Counted from the first letter of the stretch, positions 17,402-25,623 are shown. The stretch: DNA of 37,816 nucleotides from an uncultured Eubacteriales bacterium (GCA_900319835.1 ONPY01000010.1:1-37816); one strand, 5' to 3'. A program made the numbers and translations. The notes: generated by a model not told the origin, from the sequence alone.

Positions 17402-18856
17402 TTACTTTTGAAAAGCACTTCGTTCGATCTCGGTAAAAATACCGCTCACGATCAGAAAGCTCAGTGAGGCAAAGCCTACCAGGCGGCTGAGCAGAACCTC
17501 CGCCATACCATAGAGCAGCAGCACTGCCAAAAAGACAACCAGCACCTTGTCCGCAGTGCGGACTCTTTCCGGTGGAGCAAAATAGAAGCGTACCATACGG
17601 ATCAGCTGCAGCAGCGCGAAGGCAGCCAGAAGCAGCGCGCCGGGAATGCCAGTCATCACAAGAGCCTGGATCACCATGTTGTGGGTGTGCTGCTTGACCT
17701 CCCGATAATCCCCGCGGGCATTGACCGCGTCCATCATCCCCTCTTCGGTCTGACCGAAGAGCGCTACCCTGGGTTCATCCCGCACGAGCCGCAGCGAGGC
17801 CTGCCAGATGTTGGTACGCTCCGTAAGCGTCAGAGCGTCGTGCAGAAAGCTGCGCGCATCCGAACCGGCACTCTGCGGAGCCGTTTCCGTTTCAACAGTC
17901 TCCTGGTCGTCAATCCCTGCCGCTTTCTGGGCCTCCTCCACCAATTTCATATATTCCTCATACTCCTGCTGATCGCGCTGTGAGACCTTCAACCCTTTTG
18001 CAAAGACGTCGGCACAGGTCCCGGTGGCCTTGAAGCACACCAGCAGCCCCAGTGCAGCGACCAGCGCCACCGCTCCCACGCGGATCGGCAGTGCCTTTTT
18101 CTGTATATGCGGCAGCAGCGCCAAGACAGCCAGCATTCCCACGCCGACGGAGGTCGCCACCTGGATGGAGCGGCAATGCTGCAGAGAAATCATCACCAGC
18201 ATGAGCGCCATATTGACCGCAATGGGAAAGCGCCACAGGCGTTTTTTGCAGGCGACCCACTCATAGGCAAGCAGGAAAAACGCCACTGCAAACCAAGCGG
18301 CGCTCATGTTGCGGACGGTCTGGAAAAACTCGATATTCTGTACCGCAAAGAGCGGATTGACGTTGATAAACCGTGCCAGTCCCGGGAAGGCGTCCTCGCC
18401 GCCGAACCAGACCAGCAGTCCCAAAATGGAGAGGACAAACAGCCAGCCGCCCGTGAGTCCGCAAAGCCAGTCCAGCAGCAGGCGCCGGCGTGCGGGATTT
18501 AAATACGCGCCTGCGGCAAAGATCCCCACACACACGGCGCTGAAATATAGGGAGGCAAAGAGCGTAAAATCGCGGTTGATGACGCGCGTGATCAGTACCC
18601 AGGCGCAGTAGGCCGCCAGGAGCCATAACTCCGGGGCAAAGCCGCGCCGCAGCTTGAAGGCAAAGAGCGCAAGCAGCAGGACGATCAATACCGCATGCAG
18701 GGCGCGCAAGGCATCGAATATCGGCTCACGGCCGGTCCAAATCAGATAGCGTTCCGCGAACAACACCAGATAATGCAGCGTGATCAAGAGTGCGAGAAGC
18801 CCGTAGAGATCGGCAATCCGCGCGGATTCCCGTATGTTTTTCAGCCGCTCCTTCAT
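17402..18856 (-). CDS. O-antigen ligase/polymerase-like membrane protein
   Basis: A 484-residue multi-pass membrane protein with about ten hydrophobic segments. A large outside-facing loop (about 275-375) contains TLTERTNIWQASLRLVRDEP, then GQTEEGMM, and HTHNMVIQALVMTGIPGALLL. The pattern R-x-x-x-W...HN...G-x-x-G is that of the Wzy_C/O-antigen-ligase superfamily, which joins or polymerises undecaprenyl-linked glycans at the outer face of the membrane. In Gram-positives such proteins make capsule, teichoic-type or glycoprotein glycans. It lies just beyond the surface-protein operon with its own promoter (18893-18921). It might glycosylate or decorate the pilus or wall, but this is context inference only. 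Confidence 0.75.
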   Translation of the reverse strand: MKERLKNIRESARIADLYGLLALLITLHYLVLFAERYLIWTGREPIFDALRALHAVLIVLLLALFAFKLRRGFAPELWLLAAYCAWVLITRVINRDFTLFASLYFSAVCVGIFAAGAYLNPARRRLLLDWLCGLTGGWLFVLSILGLLVWFGGEDAFPGLARFINVNPLFAVQNIEFFQTVRNMSAAWFAVAFFLLAYEWVACKKRLWRFPIAVNMALMLVMISLQHCRSIQVATSVGVGMLAVLALLPHIQKKALPIRVGAVALVAALGLLVCFKATGTCADVFAKGLKVSQRDQQEYEEYMKLVEEAQKAAGIDDQETVETETAPQSAGSDARSFLHDALTLTERTNIWQASLRLVRDEPRVALFGQTEEGMMDAVNARGDYREVKQHTHNMVIQALVMTGIPGALLLAAFALLQLIRMVRFYFAPPERVRTADKVLVVFLAVLLLYGMAEVLLSRLVGFASLSFLIVSGIFTEIERSAFQK

Positions 18857-18892
18857 GGGCGCACCCCTTTCCGTTGCTTTACAAGCTGGTTT

Positions 18893-18921
18893 ATTGTAAA
18901 ATATCCGCCCTGAGAAGTCAA
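18893..18921 (-). promoter_or_regulatory. Sigma-A promoter nested in terminator hairpin
   Basis: Minus strand -35 TTGACT (18921-18916), 17-base spacer, -10 TACAAT (18898-18893), 36 bases before the ligase-like gene. The -35 is in the loop, and most of the spacer is the 3' arm of the preceding terminator. Confidence 0.65.
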
Positions 18922-18938
18922 GCCTTCCCAGGGCGGAT
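18903..18938 (-). terminator. Terminator of surface-protein operon
   Basis: A 10-base stem (18903-18912 with 18929-18938) plus a small inner GAAG/CTTC pairing, followed on the minus strand by ATATTTTA. It lies 8 bases after the fusion gene stop. Confidence 0.75.
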
Positions 18939-18946
18939 TCCCTTGT

Positions 18947-20437
18947 TCAAGGCGCCAAGACCGCATCCGTCATCGGCACGCCGCCGGCAGAGCTGGCAGG
19001 CTCCATCAGGCCATGAATGACTGAACGCGCGTTTTCAAATACGTAGGCGCAGGTAGACAGCAGCACATATTTGCCGTCGGGAGACACTTCCACGTCGGCC
19101 TTCACGGTCGAAAGTTCCAGCGCCGTATAGAGATACCGCTCAAGCCCGGGTGACCGTTCGGGGAAAACCCGGTAGGTGTCCGAATAGGCCGAAATGGTAT
19201 AGGCACTGAACAGAGCGATTCGGTAGTCCTGCTCCGGTGTCAGCAGCCACATATAGGGGTGCTCGTCCAGATAGCTCTGCACCTGCCAATGGTCCAGGGT
19301 GGCAAACATGCTCTTGTCGCCCATGTGATGGCCATAAAGGATATTGTTGGCGTCCTGGAAATCCCGGCTGTTGGTCTCCTCCACAAAAATGGAGCCGGCT
19401 GCGTTGTAGCTCTTGTCATAGCTGTGGTGGAGATAATCGTCGTTGGTATCGCCGTGCAGAACGGGATAGTTGATGATTGTACCGGGGCAATAGATCCAAC
19501 CCGTGATATCCGGGTTGATCTTTTTCAATTCCGTAAAGTCTACCGTGATGGGCGCGACCTCAGGGATGCGCCTGGTCTCAGGATGGGAGTGGAAATCCAC
19601 ATCCGGAACCTCAAATACGATCGGCTCCGAAAACGCGGTAAACTTTGCCGCGGCCTCGTCGTAAATCTCCTCACTGATACGGTACTGGTGCCGGATAAAC
19701 AGGACCTGGGCGCCGGAGGCGCAGAATATCAGCAGCATCAGCCCCATGATCACGCCGCGGATCACCCGTTTCTTTTTCTTTTTTGAGGGCTTGGTGGACG
19801 CATCGTCGTCTTTGCCGTCTTTGAGCGCCTCCCCGTTCCCAATGCCCAGCTCCTGCAGGTTCATCTCCCGCAGGAAAGCGGACTCTGCAATCAATTCCCT
19901 CTCGTGATTGCGGCGCCGCAGGCGGCTTGCCAGGATGTTGAACATGACGCCGCAGGCGGCCAGACCCAGCAGATAGATTTTGCCAACCGTTCCGGTCAGC
20001 AGCGCCATGAAGCGCCCAATCACGGGGATGTGGCGCTCTACCCTGCCAATCAGGTTTTCATAGGGAATGGGCTCAAAATCATTGATCTCGTTGGCATCGC
20101 CCTTGGTGATAAATTTCCCGTCAAAGCCGTAATTCTCTACCACGCGGTGCGTCACGACATCCTCTTCACCGCGAGAAAAGGCAATGACGTCGCCGGGCTC
20201 GATCTCCTCAGGCGGGACCACTTTCGTATAGACGATACTGCCAACCGGAATCTCCGGCTCCATACTGCCGCTTATCACTTCAAACATCTCGTATCCCAGA
20301 ATTCTGGGCACGGTAAGCGATGCGCTGACGGCAATCACAGCCAGAAGAATCAGCGTTCCCAGAATGCCGCAAAGGGCGGGAAGAACGTTCCCGCCCTTGG
20401 GTTTACTTTCTTTAGAGGTAGGCATTGTTGTATTCAT
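18947..20437 (-). CDS. SipW-like signal peptidase fused to class B sortase
   Basis: One 496-residue open frame with two catalytic units. Part one (20-165) is a signal peptidase of the SipW/ER type: TM helix 20-42, Ser box SGSMEP with S58, H97 in VTHRVV (histidine where bacterial enzymes have lysine), D114 in KGDAN, and a second TM near 142-165. A charged, probably cytoplasmic linker (170-224, lysine run at 219-223) leads to a third TM (226-248). Part two (265-480) is a class B sortase: YGHHM with H370/H371, catalytic C463 in LSTCAY, and R471. SipW enzymes mature TasA-like fibre proteins, and class B sortases attach or polymerise surface proteins. Both substrate types are encoded just upstream. 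It overlaps the preceding gene by 4 bases. The frame is continuous, so this is a true gene fusion barring sequencing error. Confidence 0.9.
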   Translation of the reverse strand: MNTTMPTSKESKPKGGNVLPALCGILGTLILLAVIAVSASLTVPRILGYEMFEVISGSMEPEIPVGSIVYTKVVPPEEIEPGDVIAFSRGEEDVVTHRVVENYGFDGKFITKGDANEINDFEPIPYENLIGRVERHIPVIGRFMALLTGTVGKIYLLGLAACGVMFNILASRLRRRNHERELIAESAFLREMNLQELGIGNGEALKDGKDDDASTKPSKKKKKRVIRGVIMGLMLLIFCASGAQVLFIRHQYRISEEIYDEAAAKFTAFSEPIVFEVPDVDFHSHPETRRIPEVAPITVDFTELKKINPDITGWIYCPGTIINYPVLHGDTNDDYLHHSYDKSYNAAGSIFVEETNSRDFQDANNILYGHHMGDKSMFATLDHWQVQSYLDEHPYMWLLTPEQDYRIALFSAYTISAYSDTYRVFPERSPGLERYLYTALELSTVKADVEVSPDGKYVLLSTCAYVFENARSVIHGLMEPASSAGGVPMTDAVLAP

Positions 20438-21345
20438 ATTCTTTCATATTCTTCATCACGCCGTTTCTTTTTGCGGAAGAACAGCAGATACCAGTAAACC
20501 ACTGAGACCACACAGAAGAGCAACAGCACCAAAAGAATGATTCTCCACTTCGGAATCAGTCGGGAGGACTTTTCCGTTCTGCCCAGGATGGATGGGAAGT
20601 TGGCTGAGTTGCTGCCGCTGCCTCCGGCCAGAGGCACGTCCAGATCCACGATCTCCTGGGTTTCCGGGAACTCCTGCGCTGCGGTGGGCTGATTGCCGGT
20701 AGGATTGCCTGTCCCCGCGTTTGCTCCGGCATTTGCATTGGCATTTCCGCCCGCAGCGCCGCCGGTCTGTATGACTGTGGTTGTCGTTGTTGTGGTTGTC
20801 GGATAGTAAACAACGGATTCTGTTCTGTTCGACGTACCAAGTCTTGCCGTTGCGAAGTTCGCGCTGGGGCGGTACCCTTCAACATACGGGGTTTTGATCA
20901 GGATGGTGCTGTTCGGCTCGCCGTAGAAAATCTCCTGCACGCCAAGGTCGGTTCCGTCTGCGGTTGTACACCGGATGGTGAGGGCTACCTCGTTGCCGGG
21001 AATGCCATAGGCGACAACATAGTCCTGATCCCGCACCACTCTGACGTTCACCTCGTTCGTGCTGCTGGACGGTGTAATGATTTCCGAGTTGTCCTTTCCG
21101 CTCTCACGCAGTCCTCTTACGACATACTTGGAATTGGTGACCGTGACATCCGACTGAATGTTGAACGTAAAACTGCCGTCATAGGGGATATTGGCCTGAG
21201 TTGCGTGGTTTACAACGCTGCCCTGGTTGCCGCCAAAAACGCGAACTGTGTAGCTGTATTCACCGTCTGCCCACGCTCCGATTCCGAAACTCAAAAACAC
21301 CGTCAGCACAAAAAACAGAACGAAAAACTGTCTGCATTTCTTCAT
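20434..21345 (-). CDS. Membrane-anchored surface protein with MucBP-like domain
   Basis: A 303-residue exported protein. Signal peptide 1-26 (cleavage after AWA), then two beta-rich segments (30-120, and 121-182 resembling MucBP-type repeats: TTADGTDLGVQEIFYGEP...VEGYRP). A run of eight threonines (183-190) and a low-complexity Gly/Asn/Ala linker follow. A DVPLAG segment (236-241) resembles the stretch that often precedes sorting signals in clostridial adhesins. It ends with a TM helix (267-289) and an RKKKRRDEE tail, with no LPXTG. It is therefore likely held in the membrane, possibly as the base or anchor of the appendage. Overlaps the fusion gene by ATGA. Function is inferred from context. 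Confidence 0.75.
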   Translation of the reverse strand: MKKCRQFFVLFFVLTVFLSFGIGAWADGEYSYTVRVFGGNQGSVVNHATQANIPYDGSFTFNIQSDVTVTNSKYVVRGLRESGKDNSEIITPSSSTNEVNVRVVRDQDYVVAYGIPGNEVALTIRCTTADGTDLGVQEIFYGEPNSTILIKTPYVEGYRPSANFATARLGTSNRTESVVYYPTTTTTTTTVIQTGGAAGGNANANAGANAGTGNPTGNQPTAAQEFPETQEIVDLDVPLAGGSGSNSANFPSILGRTEKSSRLIPKWRIILLVLLLFCVVSVVYWYLLFFRKKKRRDEEYERI

Positions 21346-21348
21346 GCC

Positions 21349-22071
21349 TCAGCCTCTCTTTCCGTACTTGCGATCGGTGATCGCGTCAAGAGCCAGATAG
21401 AGGAACACAAGACCGCTGATAATCATGGCGATGTACAGCGGAACAAGGCGGTATTCGTCACCTGTTTTGACAATCGTGGTTCGCCTGGAGTTTTCCTGAG
21501 GCACTTCAACGGCAAAGCGCATGTTCAGCTCACCCTGGGTGTTTTGATACACATTGCTCTGTGTTTCACCGTCCAGCGTAACCGTTAAGTCCACTCTTCC
21601 GCTCTGGTTGCTGCCGATCGCGCCCAGCAGGAAGTAGTTCTCCAGACCGCTTGTGGCTTCCTTCATGCCCTCGCGTCCGTCAATTCCGGCTTCGCCGCCG
21701 ACGGTTGCGCTGTTAAAGATTTCCCGGGAAACGCCGGCCGGGTCGGTATAGGTCAGCAAATAGCTGTAGGCGCCATTGGTCGCGGAGCTGTGGGTCTCCA
21801 GAGATTCAACGACCTTGTTCCACATATAGAAATCGGCGCTCCTGGAATACAGATTGTTCAGCGGGATTTGAAGGACCATGGTATCCCCTGGCTCAAGCCG
21901 GGAAAGCGCCTGCGTCAGGTCCGCGTTCTTAAAGCGGTTCTCCATCTTTGCCGATGAAGTAAAATCCACGTTCCAATCTGAGCCTACCGTGTAGGTCTCC
22001 GCATAGGCAGAAAGAGAGAGACTGCCGAACAAAAGCAGCATCAGGAGCAAACTGATCATTCTTTTTTTCAT
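21349..22071 (-). CDS. Surface protein with non-canonical KTGDE sorting-like tail
   Basis: A 240-residue exported protein, unnamed to me. Signal peptide 1-24 (SAYA/ET), then about 175 residues of probable beta structure containing WNVDFTSSAKMENRF and GRVDLTVTLDGETQ. The C-terminus reads IVKTGDE (200-206), then a hydrophobic stretch (211-231) and DRKYGKRG. Motif, hydrophobic helix and positive tail in this order are what a sortase sorting signal looks like, with KTGDE in place of LPXTG. It could be a substrate of the class B sortase domain or simply membrane anchored. The start follows AAGGAGGAGC. It is 3 bases from the next gene, so tightly coupled. Confidence 0.72.
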   Translation of the reverse strand: MKKRMISLLLMLLLFGSLSLSAYAETYTVGSDWNVDFTSSAKMENRFKNADLTQALSRLEPGDTMVLQIPLNNLYSRSADFYMWNKVVESLETHSSATNGAYSYLLTYTDPAGVSREIFNSATVGGEAGIDGREGMKEATSGLENYFLLGAIGSNQSGRVDLTVTLDGETQSNVYQNTQGELNMRFAVEVPQENSRRTTIVKTGDEYRLVPLYIAMIISGLVFLYLALDAITDRKYGKRG

Positions 22072-22082
22072 TTTGCTCCTCC

Positions 22083-22829
22083 TTATTGATAAGTGCCCCA
22101 GGCGCTAATTCTTGCTGCGTCGCCGTTATGGGTCTGCACAGCATCCACCTGAACTTCGACTACGAAACCGATTCCATTGTACGCGTAATTGTAAACGGTC
22201 TTGCTGCCGTCCTCTGTGATGGTTTCTTTCACATACTTCAACACGTCACTTTTTACCGTCAGTTTATCGGCAAAAGGCGTGGAAGTCTCGCCCGGGTTCA
22301 AAAAATTCTGATAATAAAGCACCGTTCTCTCTTTTGATCCAACGCTGGCCTCATCATCAATTACCCATCCGTTGCCGGTAACAAAATGAAGGTCAATCAA
22401 ATCCGGGTCAAGGAAAACCTTCTTTTTCCCTTCACCGTCGATCCAGCCGTTTTCAAGCCGTCTGCCGTTGTGATCCACCCAGTACTTATACACGGACACG
22501 CGAACCATCTGCGCGATGCCGCCCTGTTCAATGGAAGGCGCACTGTTTTGGACCTGTAAAACTGTGTCATAGCTGCGGCCGATCTGGAAGCTCTCCCCTT
22601 CTCCGACAAGGGATGTGAGGATATCCCCCCGCTGGCCGTCGCTGGCAATGAATTTCTCGTTTTCCAGCAGCGCAACGCTGATATTCCCCAAACGAATCTG
22701 AGAATCGTAAATATCCGACTCGATATTCAGTGCCGCGCGCGTGCCGCCGACAGAACCAAACGCGAGCAGAAACACAGCCAGCAGAAGCAGGGCTGCGGAG
22801 AAGATCGGTGAACGAAAGACTTTTTTCAT
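22083..22829 (-). CDS. TasA/camelysin-like SipW-dependent protein (long)
   Basis: A 248-residue exported protein. The leader ends GSVGGTRAALNIESDIYDSQI, which is the look of SipW-processed leaders (G-x-x-x-RAAL then an aromatic/acidic segment), followed by LGNISVALLEN, typical of TasA-like beta-sandwich proteins. The centre carries VQNSAPSIEQGGIAQMVRVSVYKYW, resembling the strand where TasA proteins bear their conserved arginine. No C-terminal anchor. TasA of Bacillus forms biofilm fibres after SipW cleavage. Overlaps the gene before it (22826-23335) by 4 bases. The SipW-like domain encoded at the end of this operon is the obvious processing enzyme; the pairing is inference. Confidence 0.75.
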   Translation of the reverse strand: MKKVFRSPIFSAALLLLAVFLLAFGSVGGTRAALNIESDIYDSQIRLGNISVALLENEKFIASDGQRGDILTSLVGEGESFQIGRSYDTVLQVQNSAPSIEQGGIAQMVRVSVYKYWVDHNGRRLENGWIDGEGKKKVFLDPDLIDLHFVTGNGWVIDDEASVGSKERTVLYYQNFLNPGETSTPFADKLTVKSDVLKYVKETITEDGSKTVYNYAYNGIGFVVEVQVDAVQTHNGDAARISAWGTYQ

Positions 22830-23335
22830 GATTCGCTCCCTCCCACCTTCTCAACTTTTCCGATCTCCCAGGAGGTTTTCAAATCCGCCTTTCCATCCGT
22901 TGTGTAGGCCACGGGAACACTCTCACAGACGACAATGACGTTAAAATGATCGTCTTTGATGTTCTCTTCGGGGATGCCGCTGATGCTGATTGTGATGTCT
23001 CCGGTGAGAGCGCCGCCTTCAACGGGCAGCGTATAGCGCCAGAAGCCGTCCTCATCCACCTCCCAATTCTCTCCGCTGTACTGGAGTGGGAATGCATCGC
23101 CGGAAAAGCCTTTCACTCGCACAAAGACCGGCGCGGCGGTCTCCTTGTTTTCGACGGAGACAATTTTCCTGCGCTCACCATACTTTTCGTGGATTTCCGT
23201 CTCTCTCCCGTAGGTCAGGATATAGCCGCCCTTTGCGGTGGTATACGTGGTAAAGTACGCCATGGCGGGTCCAACGCCCGCCCCCAGGACCAGAACAAGC
23301 GCAAGCAGGGCGAGCAGCCATTTTTTTATCTTCAA
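22826..23335 (-). CDS. TasA-like SipW-dependent protein (short)
   Basis: A 169-residue exported protein with a leader ending GPAMAYFTTYTTAKGG. AYFT immediately after the hydrophobic core is the hallmark of SipW-type substrates (ATLAYFTD in TasA). The rest contains PVFVRVKGF (an RVK strand like the TasA core), WEVDEDGFWRYTLPVEGG and FNVIVVCESVPVAYTTDG, a two-layer beta pattern. No transmembrane helix or sorting signal at the C-terminus. It overlaps both neighbours by 4 bases, so it is made in fixed ratio with them. Likely a fibre subunit or chaperone-like minor component; not proven. Confidence 0.75.
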   Translation of the reverse strand: MKIKKWLLALLALVLVLGAGVGPAMAYFTTYTTAKGGYILTYGRETEIHEKYGERRKIVSVENKETAAPVFVRVKGFSGDAFPLQYSGENWEVDEDGFWRYTLPVEGGALTGDITISISGIPEENIKDDHFNVIVVCESVPVAYTTDGKADLKTSWEIGKVEKVGGSES

Positions 23336-24546
23336 TTGCTCTCGCCTCCGTCCGTTATGTCTCGAATCACGTCAGGATCCGTGTTGGTGGGATTAGCCCA
23401 GCCGGAGCCATTGTTGGTGTAGTGGTTGACAATGCCGCTGCCGTACGTTACGGTCTCATCCCATTCGTTAGTGAACGCCGCGCTTGCCAGGGTCTCTCCA
23501 TTCAGGATCAATCCGTTCTCGGCCATGATCGCGGTCAGAGTTTTCTGCCCGGCAGACTGATAATGTGCCCCGGCATATTCCTCCGTCACGGTGACCTCCG
23601 CGCCGATCGGGATCGCCTTTTCAAGGGTCAGTTCTTTTGTTCCCGCGCTGGAGAAGGTGATGGATTTAACGTCGCTGTACACTGTTTTCTTGTTTTCGCC
23701 ATCCCCCATGGTCGCTTCAATGCGGAAGATGAAAAATGCGTCCTCCGGGCCAACCGCTTTGGAAAGCGTTTTGGTAATCTTCAAATCTGCCAGGCGGTCT
23801 TCTGCGGTAGGTTTCAGCACCGCTTCCACTTTGTAGATCCATTCGCCGGGAGTCTCGGTTGAAACCGCGCCATCGACTGTGTCCTTATAGGGTACGGTTA
23901 CCAGCGCCGGCGTATAGATGAAGTTTTTATCATCAGAATGGACAATGCTGGCCAGGGTGTTGGGCGCCCCGTCTTCCCCCTCAATCTCTTTCCAATAATC
24001 GCGCTCATCTGTGTGCGCAATCAGCAAATAAAGACCAAGATTGGCGTTTGCAGCCTCCGGCTCTTCCTCCTCCGCTTCACGCTTGCCGACAGACAGGGTT
24101 GCCTTTTTCGTCAAGCTCTCCTTTCTGACCAGCGCGGCGGCATCCTGTGCCAGTCTGCTCCAGGTATCGCTGGTGATTTTCTGGTCGGATGCAATCTGTC
24201 CAAACCCGCCGAGGACTTCTTTTAATTCTGTCCTCGGTTCTTCCTCCCCGTCGGCAGGAGGCGTCTGGGTCTCAACCCAGAGCGGCAGATCCCGGCATTC
24301 CTCTGTAAACGTGAATTCAAAGCGTCCGCCGTTATCCATGCTTACATCCGCTACCTGATAGATGTCCACATATACCTTGACATCTTTCAAAGCCTCTTTC
24401 AATTCCTTGTTCGAATCAGACGCGGGCTTTGCCGTAATCGTCGCATCTTCCGCGAAGGCGGCCGGGGCGAGCGCCCAGACAAGGCATGCCGTCAGCAGCA
24501 GCGCAAGGAGCCTGCGGCCATATTTCCTTTTCACAATCATCTCCAT
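23332..24546 (-). CDS. Pilin-like protein lacking a wall anchor
   Basis: A 404-residue exported protein from the ATG at 24546 (AGAGG at good spacing; an ATG two codons upstream is too close). Signal peptide ends APAAFA. The C-terminal half (from DLKITKTLSKAV) is like the FctA/Spy0128 pilin domain: a lysine near the start, VTVTEEYAGAHYQ around the glutamate, and AFTNEWDE with the asparagine expected to close an isopeptide bond. It ends without LPXTG or a membrane helix. About 20 residues from its end is NPTNT, reminiscent of the NPQTN motif read by class B sortases, but no hydrophobic helix follows. Probably a minor or tip pilin joined by an unusual route. Stop overlaps the next gene by 4 bases. 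Confidence 0.75.
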   Translation of the reverse strand: MEMIVKRKYGRRLLALLLTACLVWALAPAAFAEDATITAKPASDSNKELKEALKDVKVYVDIYQVADVSMDNGGRFEFTFTEECRDLPLWVETQTPPADGEEEPRTELKEVLGGFGQIASDQKITSDTWSRLAQDAAALVRKESLTKKATLSVGKREAEEEEPEAANANLGLYLLIAHTDERDYWKEIEGEDGAPNTLASIVHSDDKNFIYTPALVTVPYKDTVDGAVSTETPGEWIYKVEAVLKPTAEDRLADLKITKTLSKAVGPEDAFFIFRIEATMGDGENKKTVYSDVKSITFSSAGTKELTLEKAIPIGAEVTVTEEYAGAHYQSAGQKTLTAIMAENGLILNGETLASAAFTNEWDETVTYGSGIVNHYTNNGSGWANPTNTDPDVIRDITDGGESN

Positions 24547-24576
24547 AGACATTCCTCTTTCTCATGCGACTCCGTG

Positions 24577-25485
24577 TTACAGGTCAAAGGTGTCGTCAAA
24601 AAGGTCGTCCTCCATGCCGGGGATTTTTTTCTTTCTTCGGGTCATGAACAGCATCACGACCAGGAAAATAAACAGCAGCGGGATTCCCACTGCGGGAATG
24701 GTCATATAGCGCGGCAGCATGACCGCCTCCGCACTCACTACCAGTTCCCCGGCCTCGTTTGCGACGCGGGTCCCGCGAACCAGCAGACGGTGAGTGTTGA
24801 TACCATAGGGCGTACAGGTGACCAGCGTACAGTAATCTTCGCCGGGTACGGTGGCGAGATCCGAAACATCCCCGGGTTCCACGATGCGGATTTGATCCAC
24901 CTCATAGGTGATGGTCTGGTTGAGCACCGTGATGGTGAAGCGGTCTCCCTCCTTGATCCGGTCCAGATCGGTAAAGAGCTTGGCGCTCGGCAGGCCTCTG
25001 TGCCCGGACAGCACCGTATGGGTGCTCTCGCCGCCAACAGGAAGCGCGGTCCATTCCACATGGCCCACAGCGATTTGCAGCACAGATTCCTCCGTGGTGT
25101 GATAAACTGGAATGTTGACCTTGATGGAAGGGATCTGGATATAGCCCATCAGACCGGTACCGGAGAGGTTCAGGAGATTGTTGTAGGCCTCCATATCCTC
25201 GTCCGTCATGGCAAAGGGGTTCTCCTTGTCCAGCAGTGCGCGGTTGTATGCCCGCGCCGCTTCCAGCATGGCTTCCAGCTCTCCGGTGTCGGTCTCCTCC
25301 ACCTGTTTGGAGTAGGAGGCGATGGCCTGTGTGGAGTGGAAGGAGTTCCACCAGTCGCTGACCGTGGGATACGCCATGATGGCCGCGCCCAGGAACATGA
25401 TCAGCAGCAGGATCCAGGTGGAGCCGCCGGACTTTTTCTTTTTCTTTTTTTGAAGAGTGGCCGCTTCCGGCGTTTGTACGTTCAT
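24577..25485 (-). CDS. srtC: Class C (pilin-polymerising) sortase
   Basis: A 302-residue class C sortase. It links pilins by joining the LPXTG threonine of one subunit to a lysine of the next. N-terminal TM 23-40 follows a lysine run (13-18). Catalytic residues are H162 (LSGHRG), C224 (LVTCTP) and R233 (THRLLVRG). A second TM near the C-terminus (263-282) and RRKKK tail are typical of class C. The lid that covers the active site normally has DPF/DPW; here it reads NPF (89-91), with asparagine for aspartate. Start follows GGAG at 6 bases. Its substrate is most likely the LPSTG pilin encoded just upstream. Confidence 0.93.
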   Translation of the reverse strand: MNVQTPEAATLQKKKKKKSGGSTWILLLIMFLGAAIMAYPTVSDWWNSFHSTQAIASYSKQVEETDTGELEAMLEAARAYNRALLDKENPFAMTDEDMEAYNNLLNLSGTGLMGYIQIPSIKVNIPVYHTTEESVLQIAVGHVEWTALPVGGESTHTVLSGHRGLPSAKLFTDLDRIKEGDRFTITVLNQTITYEVDQIRIVEPGDVSDLATVPGEDYCTLVTCTPYGINTHRLLVRGTRVANEAGELVVSAEAVMLPRYMTIPAVGIPLLFIFLVVMLFMTRRKKKIPGMEDDLFDDTFDL

Positions 25486-25577
25486 ACTAAGCTCCAGATG
25501 TTGTTTTGCTGCGCTTGGCCGGACGATTGTCCGTTGCTCGCCGCACGCCGCGGGAAGGCGTCAGCTTGTGCGGCAAA

Positions 25578-25608
25578 GCCCCGGGACGGGTAAACCCGTC
25601 CCAGGGGC
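25578..25608 (-). terminator. Hairpin between pilin and class C sortase
   Basis: A GC-rich stem (25578-25590 with 25595-25608, one bulged or mismatched base) and 4-base loop, 16 bases after the pilin stop, followed on the minus strand by GCTTTGCCG. The U tail is weak, so it likely acts as a partial terminator or mRNA stabiliser, keeping pilin above the downstream genes. Confidence 0.6.
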
Positions 25609-25623
25609 GAAAATCAGAGGGGA

